Below, piece after piece: positions 36,075 to 47,969 of a DNA stretch of 64,000 bases. The number at the start of each line of letters is the position of its first letter. Position 1 is the stretch's first letter. The stretch comes from Scenedesmus sp. ARA3. Taxonomy: Eukaryota > Chlorophyta > Chlorophyceae > Sphaeropleales > Scenedesmaceae. Where the stretch lies: contig RWJK01001639.1 in the NCBI GenBank assembly GCA_004335835.1, positions 63,453 to 127,452 on the forward strand. The letters run 5' to 3'. Both the position numbers and the translations under genes were made by a program. The notes under the pieces were generated by a model. The model worked only from the letters and a program-made list of their open reading frames with translations. It did not search any database and had not been told where the DNA came from.

Positions 36075-37623
36075 GCTGCACATTTTTGTGGATAGTCATC
36101 ATCATCACTACTGCCAGGCATGCCAGAGTATAGCTTGAGCAGCTGCTTTTGCACAGAGAATGCTCCTTGTGAAAGTGGTAACACACAGGCCTTGGCCAGT
36201 TACCATCATAGTTGGTGTGAGCGCTGCCCCGAGTGCTGCATGCTGAAGGCAACATGTTGGCTCGGCTCTACTAAAAAAGAATGGTGCCCGTTTTTGCAAG
36301 CCCCATACGTGGGGAGGTCACAACATCGTCAAGGCAGATGCATGAAGCTGGTTGGTCGGCTGCAGAATAAGATTGGCACAACGTGCAAGCAGGTCAATCA
36401 CTGCAGGTCAATCATTGCATGCAACATAATGCGTACTCACATAGCAAGAAGGGGCCCCCCAGGACCAGCATGGCTACTTCAACTTCCATGTTGTGGTGCT
36501 GCTGCAGCTACGTATTGTCCCAAACACGTCGTCTGGAGAACATGTTACACATTTTGGAAGTTACACCTGTTACTCCCCCACCTATCCACCAAGTCACACC
36601 CGGTGGGCCAGCCCGTACTCGACACGTCAGTGAGAAAACGTAGAGTTTCAACAAAGCATATTAAGTGTAGCTAACCCGCCACTCAGCTGCAGTATCAATG
36701 ACGCAGCAGCTGTGCTGCTACTGTCTGTTGCGGCTGTTGCTACCCTCTGCACTTCAGCCACTTGCGCCTCCTGATGTTGTACTGGCCTCGCCAACGCTGA
36801 TATCGTTGCCAGTGGTTGTCGTCATCTGCAGCAGGCAGGCGAGCAGCAGCAAGAGGGCACGGGAACGTCAAAAAGCAGCAGCACCAGCCGTATCTGCGCA
36901 GCACAATGTCAGCTCCCCGCCGACTCATAGCTGCACAGCAACCACCTCATCAGGTCAGCTGCAGCTGCTGCTGAATGCCACCAGCAAACTTTGCAGCCCA
37001 TGCAATGCTGCATAAGCACTCTAGGCATGTCAGCTGTTGATGAGCTGGTTTGGTGGCGTCCACATGCAAAGTTCATGTGAAGTTCATGTGCAAAAAACAT
37101 GTGCTCATGTACTGCAACCTGGCTAGCAGCGCATAGCAAACAGAAGCAGCTGACATTTGCTGTCATCAGTGCGAAACTTCCTTCATGTGCACTCCTGGAA
37201 GCGTTACGAGCTGGTGGTTGCCAGCATAAGTCTGACAAGCATTGCTGCATGCACTGCAGGTGTTGCAATCAAGCAAAAGATCTCGCAACACTATTCTCTG
37301 GTGCACAGCTGCTAGTCCCGCTAGCGACTGCTCTGCAACTAGGCATTTGGCCGCTCACCTGACATGCACATCCGCCATGCGCCTCCGCAGGATGCTCATC
37401 TTGAGTGCTGCTGCAATGATGCAGCTGCTGCCGGCAGTGCTGCTGGCGCAGCTGCCTTCCTAAATCCAACAAATGCCTGAAAGGAGAGCGTGGTTCCTGC
37501 ACCTGCAAGGCTGATGTTTTGCGCGCACAGCTACATGTGCACAGGCTGAATGGCCGCAGCTGCTGCCATGGTGCACCTACAGCAACCCTAGCAGGCTGAG
37601 ATGGATCTGACACTGCAGCTGCC
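36075..37623. other. Intergenic, convergent ends of FMO and RbfA
   Basis: About 1.5 kb holding both 3' UTRs. No coding segment could be supported; a minus-strand stretch around 37380-37450 (ALKMSILRRRMADVHV) looks faintly exon-like but is isolated. Confidence 0.4.
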
Positions 37624-37768
37624 TCAGTGCCAGGCTCGCACTGGCGTTGTCACTTCCTCCAGTCGTGCAATTGCTGCTGCTACATCTTCAGCTGCAGGCC
37701 CTGCTGCTGCTACATCTTCAGCTGCAGGCCCTGCAGCAGCTGCTGCATCACCATGGCTGGCGCCCTGA

Positions 37769-37808
<40 letters not shown>

Positions 37809-38448
37809 CAGCTGCTGCCTCTGCCTCAACCTGCTCCATGGTTGCTGCCACTGCGGCTTTGAGAGGCGGCAGGTGGTTGTGTCGAAACTCCAGGAAGGGA
37901 GTATGCTTGCTCTTCATGTTTTTGGCCAAGTCTCGCCGCAGCCTGAATGCGTGCTTTTCCAGGGCCTGCTCACAAGCCTTAGCCTTGCCTTGGTGAGCGT
38001 CCCACAGGATAAATACGGTGCGCCTGTCTTTTGCGAGTTCTATACGATGAATCGTAAGGCCATAACGCTCCACTAAGTGCTCCCTAATAGCTGCGTCCCC
38101 GAGCATGACTGACTCGATGGCGGTCTCCAGCCTGCCCGCTGCCCTGCGCTGTGCAACGCTTGCAGGCGTAAAGGCATCGGGATCGTGTGGAACCCAGTAG
38201 TAGGAGTCGGAGTCAGCAGGCAGCTGATCCGGAGCTGAGGGGTCAGGCACAGCCTGGGAGTTACTGCTGCTGCTGGTACTGCTGCTACCACCATAGCTGC
38301 TGCTGCTGCTGCTGCTGCTGCTGACAGTGCTGCTGCTATTGCTCCTGGCCCATGCACCGAGAGTTGGCAACAAGTGGCTTTGCAGTTGTGATGATGCAGC
38401 CAACCCCAGCAAACTGCGCATGAAACTTGTACTTGCAGTAGGCAGCAT
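37624..38448 (-). CDS. rbfA: Ribosome-binding factor A-like protein (organellar)
   Basis: Single-exon gene, 274 aa. The core domain runs from about residue 90 to 190: a helix (RRAAGRLETAIESVM), then the strand LTIHRIELAKDRRTVFILWD, then ALEKHAFRLRRDLAKNMKSK followed by HTPFLEFRHN. This order and the TP-x-LEF motif are those of RbfA, a KH-fold factor that binds 30S-type pre-subunits and helps mature the 16S 5' end. The Ser-rich N-terminal 60 residues starting MLPTASTSFMRSLLGLAAS look like an organelle-targeting peptide, probably mitochondrial or plastid. The C-terminus is an Ala/Glu-rich helix with a perfect 30-bp tandem duplication (37674-37733, AAGPAAEDVA twice). A low-complexity Ser tract follows the transit peptide. 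The family call is fairly secure; the compartment is inferred. Confidence 0.8.
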
Positions 38449-39868
38449 CGTCTGCAGTGACAGCTCTGCTGGGTGACAAAAGACGTTTGAAAGGCAAGTG
38501 CTGTGTCCGAATCCACTGTGCTTTACCCGGACGAATGAGAATGAGGACGGAGACTGTGGCCTTCCGGCTGGGTTACTTTTTCTGTTACAGCTGACGTGTC
38601 ATCGCCAAATACGCTGGCATGTCTAAGCCTCAGACAAAGTTCGTGGGCGAAATTTTAATAAGACAAAAAACGGTGTTTATAGCGGAACTGCTGTTGCTCG
38701 AGGCGCTGCCATGGCAGAGCGACGAAGGGCAGTGACAGTCGCTTGATACGTCGAATCAGGCCCGCAGACCTACCTTGAATTTATCACATCGTTATTCTCA
38801 ATCAGCTGCAACAATTACGACCCCTGGTTCTGCTTCTTCGTCACGTTCAGTGGTCGCTGGTGTTTTGTATGCGTGGGTTTTGACTTTGCCAGAGGTTGCG
38901 CGCTGGTGTTTCCCAGTAACGAGTCAGAAAGACAGTGACACTGATTTTGAGCAAAGGAAATGGTGCGCCTTGAAGATGGTGGGAGGGGTGGGTGGTGGCT
39001 TGAGGGCTTCATCTGCCACCCCAGGCAACTGTAGCCATGTCGAGCCATGCCCTTGCTCACAAGCATGGAAACGATCGTCCAGGATACGGAGTCACCGACT
39101 CCCTGATTTGTGCATTTCACCAGGAAACCACGCCCTTGGTGTTACAAGAGTGTTAGGAAGTGCTGGATTATTGAAATGTAGCAGTGTGGAAGGTTGGGGC
39201 TTGGAGCTGTGATCGCTAAGATAACTTGCTGCCCTTGCTGGCCCCATTCCTTGTCCATGCAGGTGGGCCAGCAACAGCAGCAGCAGTACCCAGCGGCCCA
39301 ACTCCCACTCCCCCCTTGGAGCTGTGATCGCTATGGTAACTTGCTGCCCTTGCTGGCCCCATTCCTTGTCCATGCAGGTGGGCCAGCAACAGCAGCAGCA
39401 GTACCCAGCGGCCCCGATCCCAGAACCCTGCAGGTGAGGATGCGTCCGGGAGGGCGGGTGGGCACGTTTTGAAGCAAAATGGATAGCGGTGAGCATGAAT
39501 CGATACAGTACAATGTCATTGTAAAACAAAACAATGCCGTGCATAAGGTCCTGCGACCCCATGTGTCCATGCTGGGCAGAGCACACGAGCAGGCGCTGTA
39601 ACAAAGTGTGTTTCTGGCAAGCGGCCCTGGGCATCCACTAGGCTGCTGAATCCTGCAGGGAGCCTAGAAACACACGTTTTCATTATCTGCAGTTTTATAT
39701 CAAGTGCAGCAGTCGCTGCGTGCCGGCGGAGAAGACGCAAGGGTTATGGTATACCGGTGACCACTTGATTGCACGACAAACAATCATCAATGGAATTTGT
39801 TGCCTCTTTATAAGAACGGATCAGCGCGTGGTAGGTGCAGGGAGGTCTCCCCAAGGAAGGGCGGGGAG
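38449..39868. promoter_or_regulatory. Divergent intergenic region RbfA / GH79
   Basis: About 1.4 kb containing both promoters. It includes a 115-bp tandem duplication (39201-39300 and 39316-39415) with an embedded CATGCAGGTGGGCC, and a good donor-like CTGCAG|GTGAGG near 39434. A non-coding first exon of the GH79 gene is therefore possible. Confidence 0.45.
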
Positions 39869-39883
39869 ATGAGCTGCCCAAAG

Positions 39884-42800
39884 ATGCATCGCAGGATCTC
39901 ACATGCAGCCTGGATTGTACTGCTAGGTGAGTTAAGCTTACACTGCAGGCATCGGACTTGTGATCAGCAGCTTGTCGCCTGTTCTTGACCACCAAGCTGC
40001 GCTGTCAGCATACCTTCGGCCACATCACTGCTTCAAAAACATACATTTGACTATTTATATCGTCTTAATACGCAATCCGGTTGGGTTGCTGCAGGACTCA
40101 GCGCATATGCAGTCGCCCTAGCCAACGCAGACCCTCTAGGCCTCAGGCTGCTTCTTTCCAGCGACCCTGTGAGTTTGTTTTACAATTTGTTGCGGTTAGC
40201 TTTGCGTTTAGAGCATGCCTGCTGTCAAGTACACTCGTCGCTGCCTGGCAGTGACACGCCCTTCTTGGCTGCCTGCAGGAATCTGTGCACAATTTGCATT
40301 GCTGTTGCCCTCAGTCCCACATGTCCCTGCTGCCTCAGTATCACTCTTTGAGCTTGGTTTGTGCAATAAAATCCACGCAGTCTTGCATGCTGGCCTTCAG
40401 CCTTGCACTTTGCTGCCAACCACCTGCCTCATTACCTGCTGCAGGTGCCGGACCATGTGCTCGCACATGTGCAGCAGCACGGCAGCAGCAGCTGGCACGC
40501 AACCCAAGCAGACAGCAGCAGCAGCAGCAGCCAGGCCGCAGACCAGCGGCGGCAGTTGCACCAGGCGATACCAATCCGGGCAAATGCACTCAATGTAAGA
40601 CCTGGCTTGCAGGCATCAGCGGCTCGTCCTGCAAGCTGGGCTACGGCCAGCATAACACCCAGCGTCCGTGGTTTTGGCATCCCTAAAACCTTCCTGGGTA
40701 TATCTCACGAGTGGACAAAGGTGGAGGAGCTGAATCAGCCTGGCTCATATTTGCAGCTGATACAGGACCTGACAGCGTATGGTGGAGGGCCCTTGGTAGT
40801 GCGCATTGGCGGAGGCAGCACTGACCAGCAAACAGCGCCTGCTCCGGCTTCTACTTGGAATGAGCTGCGGCAGCTGCAGTACAAGACAGGTGAGCAGCTG
40901 TGTGACTGATGGTGGATGGGAGTACCATGGTTTGCTGGTGTATGTGCTTGTTGGAGCAGCTGCAGCTCATTTCAAGTGCTCAGGCTCTGCACATAGTAGG
41001 AATACGGTGTATGTATGAGGGCCAGGACCTGAAAAGTCAGCATCTGTTACATAGTGGGAAGTTTAGTGGAGGTGTTGCGATGCAAACGCAGCAAGTGCAC
41101 CGGTGCCTCCCTTGAAAAGGGCAAATCCACCAACAGTGCTGCACTGGCATCAGCTCTTGCATGCATGCCCCCTTCATGCTGGTAGTTACGGCAAAACCTG
41201 CGCCGCTTTTCTGCAGGTGTAATGTACATATTTGGGCTGAACTTCAAAAAGGGTGACGTGGCACTCGCTAAGAGCCAGATGGATACCATCTTCAAAGAAA
41301 TCCCTTACTACTCTATCATGTCATTTGAGCTGGGCAATGAGGTGGGCAGCAGCACTCAGCTAGCCTGACTGCCAGGCTCTGACAGAAGCAGCAGCAGCAG
41401 CAGTAGCAGCACGGCAGCCATGCACTTGGCCACAGGGGCAGGGGCAGGCTGAGCAGCACCTGTTAACAGCAACAAAAGCCGCAGTGTTAACAGCAACACA
41501 AAAGCGACACGTGTGTGCCGCCTCTTGTGAACTTGCCAGCCTTTCGCACTCAGCACTCCAAATGCACATGCTTCTTGCTTCGCCACCTGACATGCACCCT
41601 GCACTCCTCCATGGCGCATGCACATTTTTGCAGCCCAACTTCTACGAGGGCATCTACGGCAAGAGCAGCAAGGACTAAACTGGCTGCCATACCCACTACT
41701 CACTGTTTCATGGTGCATTTGCGTTTCTGCAGCCCAACTTCTACGAGGGCATCTACGGCAAGAGCAGCAAGGAGTACATTGCCTGCTGCTTCGTAAACGA
41801 CTGGGAGCGCTTCGTCAAGGCGCTGTCCTGCAAGAACCCAGCGCAGTTCTCCACATGCACGCCCGGCCAGTTTGCAGGTGCGCAGGCACACAAGCAGCAT
41901 TTTTTTTAATTTTGTTGTCTGCTGCGGATGATGCGAGGCAGCCAGCTTTTGCCTCTCGATTGGTTGTGAAGTGGCCCTAATGCAGATGACGTGCTGCTCC
42001 GCGAGCGGCAGCACGGCAGCCGCAGCAGCACGGCTTTGTTGACTTCCCCGCGGCAGTAGCTCAGCAGCGGCGGCAGCAGCAGCACAGCATGACTGATACC
42101 CACGTACTGCAGCATCGCGGCGTTACATGTGATATTGTCCAAACTTCTAAATGTCACCTGCTTGCTGCATTGCTGCACGTGCCCGCTGCAGGTCCCGTGT
42201 GGGGTCACGTCAACATGTTCCCTCGCACCATGGAGTGGTTCCTCAAGTAAGCAGCTGCGCTGGCATCTGACACTGCACTGTACTGCCTGTTGCTTTGGGT
42301 TGTTGAATGCTGTACTGTGTACACATGCGTGCTCAGCAATCCCTGCGGAAACCTAGCTATAATGATGTGAATCACAGCACAGCACAACACCAGCCTTGCG
42401 GCACTGCGGGCTCATCACATTAGCTTGCGTCGCTGCACCTTTGCAGGGTGAATCACCCCTATATGAACCTGGTGACGGTGCACTGGCACAAGGCACATCT
42501 TCCTGAACTTGTGGCAGCACTGCATTGACACTGTGAACATGCCTGCTTGCCTCTGCTGCTCCATTGCAGGGTGAACTACCCCTATATGAACCTGGTGACT
42601 GTGCACTGGTACAAGGCACATCTTCCTGGACTTGTGGCAGCACTGCGACTGACACTGCGAACATGCCTGCTTGCTTCTGCTACACCTGGCAGGGTGAACT
42701 ACCCGTACATGAACCTGGTGACGGTGCATTGCCTTCTCTTAACGCCTCTTGCCAATGCTGCGTCTCCTTTACTTTGTGCTGCAGGGTGAACTACCCCTAC

Positions 42801-44225
42801 ATGAACCTGGTGACGGTGCACTGGTACAAGGCGCGTACTCACCCAAGTTAAGGCAGCGTTTGACTGACACTGTTCTTGTGCCTGCTTGCCTGTGCTGCGT
42901 CTCTCACAACCCCTCAGGGTCAACTACCCCTACATGAACCTGGTGACCGTGCACTGGTACAAGGCGCGGCGCGAGGACCAGAACACGGTGCAGTCCCTGC
43001 TGGCGGAAGGGCCGGTGCGCACTGAGATGGCCAACCTGCGCAAGCTTGTTGAGATCAGCAGGCGGTGAGTCGAGGTTGAATGTTACTGCTGCCCGGGGAT
43101 ATAGCTGCATTGGGTTTGGTGCAGCGGCGCGCACTGAGATGGCCAACCTGCGCAAGCTGGTGGAGATCAGCAGGCGGTGAGTTGTTCAGCAAGGTTGCGG
43201 GATGTCATTTTGACGTGGTTGTTTGGGTGTGGTGTTCATGAGAGTGGCCCTTATGCCAGCACTGGAAGCGCTCTGTGTGTCTTCTGGCAAGGCTGCAAGC
43301 ACATCTGGCAGTGTTTCTGTCGCTCCCTGGTCCACTCCTTTGTGAAATGTGGCGGCCAAACACTTTGCTTCACTGCAGGATGGTACATTGGTGAGCTGCA
43401 TCACACGCTGCCTGCACCCTGCTGTCGCTTGCGCTCTCGCTGCCTAGCTCTTGCCATACAATGCATGTGTTGCCGCCCTCACGCTGCAGGTACGGCAAGG
43501 ACCTGCGAGTGGCCGAGATGAACACCATCAGCAACAGCGGCCGCGAAGGCCTCAGCGACAGTCTGGCAGCAGCACTCTGGACCCTGGATGGAGCCCTGGA
43601 AGTAGCCAACACCGGAGCAGTCGGCATCAACCTGCATTGGGGAGACGGCTTGGCCCTGTATGCTGCATTACTGCGGCAAAAGACCGGCGCCGCATACGTC
43701 AAGCCCACATACTATGCGTACCTACTGCTGCAGATGGCGCTGGGATCAGGGGCACAGCTGGTAAAGCTTGATCTGCAGGCGCTGCCAGGAGCTAAACTGA
43801 AAGTTTGGCCGCTGTTGGATACGAAGAGTGGCGCAATGCGCATTGTACTGATCAACAAGCACGCCACAGCAGCCGCCGGCATGTCTGTTCGGCTTCCAGA
43901 TGACGGCTATGCAGATGGGAAGCTGCTGCGGCTGCTGGGCAAGCGCGGGCTGGAAGATGAGTGGGGTGTTAGTTTGGGAAATATGACATATAACCTCGGC
44001 GGCCAGGTGTTTGGCGATCCGGCTGGCGAGATCATTGCTAGGGAGGAGGCAGCTGCAGCAGCAGGGCCTGCCGCTGGCGCGAATGCAGGGGCAGTGGTGA
44101 CGGAGGCTGGCAGCAGCAGCGGGGCAGCAGCAGCATCAGCAGCTAGCAAGCCAGGCGTGAAGTACACGGTGATCATGCCGGCTGGATCTGCTGCGTTGCT
44201 GGTGATCCCTAAGCAGCCCAAGTGA
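39884..44225 (+). CDS. GH79 family beta-glucuronidase/heparanase-like glycosidase
   Basis: Secreted retaining glycosidase. Exons 39884-39926, 40095-40168, 40445-40889, 41217-41341, 41733-41877, 42192-42246, 42918-43064, 43490-44225 close exactly (589 aa); an in-frame ATG at 39869 would add five residues. The N-terminus is a signal peptide (AAWIVLLGLSAYAVALANA). The TIM-barrel signature includes FLGISHEW, GPLVVRIGGGSTD, the acid/base Glu in MSFELGNEPNFYEG, LVTVHWYK, and the likely nucleophile Glu in LRVAEMNTISNSG, followed by SDSLAAALWTLDGALEVAN, the GH79 C-terminal pattern. Family members act on glucuronic-acid glycans such as arabinogalactan proteins or heparan-like chains, so a cell-wall or matrix role is likely. 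The NEP codons are split between exons 4 and 5. A Gln/Ser-rich linker follows the signal peptide. Exon edges are duplicated in introns 4, 6 and 7, and the 3' coding end is duplicated after the stop. Confidence 0.87.
41625..41796 (+). repeat. Duplicated GH79 exon 5 start
   Basis: TTGCAG acceptor plus PNFYEGIYGKSSK occurs at 41628 and again about 104 bp later. The first copy continues into GACTAA (stop); the second (exon start 41733) is the real exon. Confidence 0.92.
42440..42970 (+). repeat. Five copies of GH79 exon 7 start
   Basis: CAG|GGTGAAC or GGTCAAC followed by YPYMNLVTVHWYKA-like sequence begins at about 42449, 42571, 42692, 42786 and 42918. All copies keep an AG acceptor. Only the last reads through to REDQNTVQSLLAEG and a proper donor at 43065. 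Confidence 0.93.
43125..43185 (+). repeat. Copy of GH79 exon 7 end and donor
   Basis: RTEMANLRKLVEISRR followed by GTGAGT repeats the real exon end (donor 43065), about 115 bp downstream. Confidence 0.9.
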
Positions 44226-44279
44226 GGCGCTGCAGTTGCTGGGTGGACTCGGCCATGCTGCCTTCTGCCTAGCAGCTGC

Positions 44280-44460
44280 TGCAGCAGCTGCTGCAGCAGC
44301 AGGGCCTGCGGCTGGTGCGAATGCAGGCGCAGTGGTGACGGAGGCCGGCAGCAGCAGCAGCGGGGCAGCAGCAGCAGCTGGCAAGCCAGGCGTGAAGTAC
44401 ACGGTGATCATGCCAGCTGGATCTGCTGCGCTGCTGGTGATCCCTAAGCAACCGAAGTGA
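44280..44460 (+). repeat. Duplicate of GH79 3' coding end
   Basis: Encodes AGPAAGANAGAVVTEAGSSS, then PGVKYTVIMPAGSAALLVIP, and its own TGA (44458-44460), nearly identical to the real C-terminus at 44065-44225. It is preceded by TGCCTAGCAG, a possible acceptor, so it could act as an alternative last exon; otherwise it is part of the 3' UTR. Confidence 0.85.
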
Positions 44461-44753
44461 CGCTTGAAGCTTGGCTGACTGCTGCTTTCTTTTGCCTGGC
44501 AGCTGCAGCAGCAGAAGCAGTAGTGATGCTGTTGACAGACAAGCCATGTGTTAGGGCGAGCGAGTAGCATTCACTTGCGTCCGCAGTGCTTGTGGTGTTG
44601 CTGCAGGCCCTTGCCAATCCCCATGCATCAGCAGCAGCAGTGAAAATTGGTTGAACCTGTGTGTCAGGGTGTGTGGGCCATGCAGGTGTTGTGTCAGCTT
44701 GACTGTGGGCGTTGGTTGTGGTGTTTTGTTGTTGCTGCTGCTGCTGCTGCTGC

Positions 44754-44796
<43 letters not shown>

Positions 44797-45438
44797 ATAC
44801 TGACTACACACTACCTTTGGGCAACAGACTGTCAGTAATGCGGGTGCAGCGCTGTAGAGTGGGGCTTTGAGTTAGCATGTAGAACACATCCACTGCAGCA
44901 ATGCTTTCTGCTGTGATCCAGCCGCTTGTTACTGCAGACTGTGACCTAGTTGGAACATTTAGGGTTGTTGGTTGGGCAATAACAGTGTTGAGAGCACCAT
45001 CCTGACCCTTGTGGTGCTTTTATGTGTGTCTACGTGTGCGTTAGTCACATAGGTGCATTGAAGCACCTGCATCAGCTTGCCATCCCTTGTATATATTGGG
45101 GTTTGATGCGCTGCCTGGGTGCGGTATGCTTGGGGTGCAAGTGCGGTGCTTGGATGGCAGCATTGGCGCAGTGGTAGGGCTTCAGGCTCAGATGCTGCCG
45201 GCCCCTGCTGTACTGACCACCAAACACACGTCAGCAACAGCCAACTCACTGGCACCAAACCAGCATGCATGTGCTGTGACTGCTTATTACAGGTATTACA
45301 CAGGCCACGTGTGTGGGTGTGTCTCTGTGGGCACTTTCCTCAGAGAATTTTGCTGAGGTGCATGCCTTGCGTGGCTTTACACAATAGCTGCGGTGGGCAC
45401 ACAGCTGCAGTGGTGCAGCTGTATGTGTATGCCTTATG

Positions 45439-45469
<31 letters not shown>

Positions 45470-47063
45470 TTTGTGTGGGGGTGTGGTTTCTGACTATGAG
45501 TGTGGCAGGTGGTATGTAGCATATTGTGTTGTTGTGCGTGCTCTGCCAGTAAGGACACGTTGCAACCCAGATCACCAGCGTGCTTAGCATGTCTAGTTAT
45601 ATATTTGAGTTGCAGTGACATAGGCTACTCAAAGTGTGGTGGTTTGGCTGAGGCTGCACACATACTGTGAGCACTGCTAATAGCGGTGCATCATCCCTGC
45701 GTGTGCGGCTTGCGTGTGCTGGCATTGCATGCACAGCGCTGAACAGTAGCAGCTTGCCTGTGCTGGCTGCACCTGCATCAGCGTATGTGTTGAAGAGCAG
45801 GCTGGGTTTCAGCACCCATTGGTGCACCAGCTGCCTGCCTGCCACACAGGCCTGGGTATATGCTAGGTTCCTTTAATTGTTGTTGTGTTATTACAACGTG
45901 GTGCTCGGTTTCACAGCTGTGAAGCACTGTAGTTGCTTAGCGTGATCAGGGTTGTGCATGTACCGTAATGCAGACAGTACGGTATCTGAAGTGCACACAG
46001 CTGTGCACAGATTATTGCCAGGGTTGCTATGAAGTATGACATGCTGTAGAGCATGCAGTTGCAAGGTTGTAGTTGCCAGGGCATACTTTGAAGTGCAGTG
46101 TTGGCTGCAAATGCCACACTGCCGTTTCTAGTTCAGTTTCGTGTATAGCTAGCTAGCAAAAGCAGCATTGTTTGCCAGGACAACGTACGTCAGTTGCTTG
46201 CTAAGCTGAGCAGAAGCACAGAAACAACTGCCGCAGAGGCAGTTTGTTGCCAGATTTAGGTTTGGTGCTGGTGCATGAGCAGCGCATTCGCATATGGAAG
46301 CCGACACATCTTTGCAAATTGGCTTGCGACATGTGTGTCGGCAGGGCTGCGCGGCACTGTTGTGTAAAAATCAACACCGTGTGACAGGCACTTGAAGGCT
46401 CTGCAGTAGTCTGCATTCAGACCAACAGTGGTGCGGCAACACACGAGCTGCTGCGCCACATGACTGTTGTTGTGACTGCCAGTCACCCAGTGGGATCTGC
46501 AGGTGCTGTTAGGGTTTGGTGCCATACATGTGTCAGCTAGACACGCACGCTGCAGTATTACAAGGACAAGAACAGGATGTATCAGCAAATTACATGATAC
46601 GGGCAGCAACTGCCGTGCATGCACCCGTCGGAGGTGGCAGACAGCAGTGACTTTCGTGGTGCTGCAACAGCCAGCCTGCAGCTACAGCAGGCTGCTTAAA
46701 CTGTCACTGGTGTGGTCTGCTACTCACTCCCGCCTCTGCTTTGTCGAACTAAATAAAAATCTTGATTTTGTGGGTTTTAACCCGTTTCTCAATGCCGATC
46801 CGAAGCGATGCGACAATCGCGTTCCCACACTTGCCACCTTCTGTCAGCATCCTGACAACTGACAGGCGGACCTGAACTCTGTGCATCTCGTTGATCAGTA
46901 CATATACGGTTGAAAATGGTGCAGACGCATTACCCCTACAGCTTGCGATCGTTGTGAAGCCTCTTTAGGCGCCTTTTTCGGCTGCGCGCTTTTCGTCAGA
47001 AACACTGCTCGCCAACTTGACCGCGAACTTATTGAAAGTACCGTACTAAGCTACATAACAAAC
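44461..47063. other. Intergenic region with simple repeats
   Basis: A long CTG microsatellite at 44731-44796 with one CCG interruption, and a TG run at 45436-45469. No gene supported. The last ~300 bp should be the promoter of the downstream secreted-protein gene. Confidence 0.5.
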
Positions 47064-47969
47064 ATGAGGCCTTATGCCACTATCATTCTGGTTGTTCTTG
47101 GCCTGACTGCTGCGCATGCCCGTGACTTCCAGCAGACCACGCCAGCAACACAAACAACGCCAAAGAAAGGAACTATATCAATCGTAGGCCGACCACGGGA
47201 TCCGCTCATCGATCAGCAGCTGGCTGGCCTTACTGCTGCAGCATTGACACCAGAGCCGATGACAGCAGTCAGCAGCATCAATGCCTTGGCGCCAGCAGCT
47301 GCCGCTGTTCCTGCAGCAACAGCCACCATCAAGCGCATCTTCTTCAGGAACAACTGCACCTGCAGGAGCACAAAGGCCTACCCAGTCATCGCCATTTCAT
47401 ACAAGCCCGTTGCTGCTGCTGACTTCCTCACTGTTGGGTGAGCGTCTGCTGCAGACAGCAGCTGACCAGCTTGGACATAACATATGCATCCTGGCTATAA
47501 TTTGCAAGCACATAACTGCAGCAGTCACACCTGCGGTGCACGCAGCTGGTTGCCTGCTGTTACTGCACCATAGCAGATGTAGTAGACAGCCAGCCTTGGA
47601 GGGTCCCCAGCCACCTAGGATGCTACAGCAGACTGCAGCCTTCACAGCACAACACAACCTGCTCTAGCTAACCAGCCAGTGTAAATTTCTCACAATACCT
47701 CACCCTCCGTTCTGCTGCACTACTTTCGCAGCTACTGGTCCCTGCAAGGCTGCAAGGACAGGTACCTTATCGCCACCACACACGCCACAATTGGGCTCTG
47801 GGGCAGGATGGAAGGCGGCACCACAACATGGGAGGGTGACGTGCCGCTGCGCGTGTACGTGCCTGCAGAAGACAAGTGCGATGCGCGCAAGAGCTTTGTG
47901 GGATATGACATGCCTCAAGACTGGAATGACTACACTGTGGTGCTGAACTGCAACCAGCATCATGGGTAG
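47064..47969 (+). CDS. Small secreted protein of unknown function
   Basis: Two exons, 47064-47437 and 47732-47969, close exactly to 203 aa with GT-AG boundaries. The N-terminus MRPYATIILVVLGLTAAHA is a clear signal peptide. A Thr/Ala-rich spacer follows. A compact domain begins at about residue 90: IKRIFFRNNCTC, AYPVIAISYKP, YWSLQGCKDRYLIATTHATI, LRVYVPAEDKC, ending YTVVLNCNQHHG. Five cysteines in the domain suggest disulfides. The pattern of an N-C motif, a short strand and a later W-x-L-x-G-C faintly recalls DUF1036-type small secreted domains, but I do not claim the family. Gene structure is well supported; function is unknown. Confidence 0.75.
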
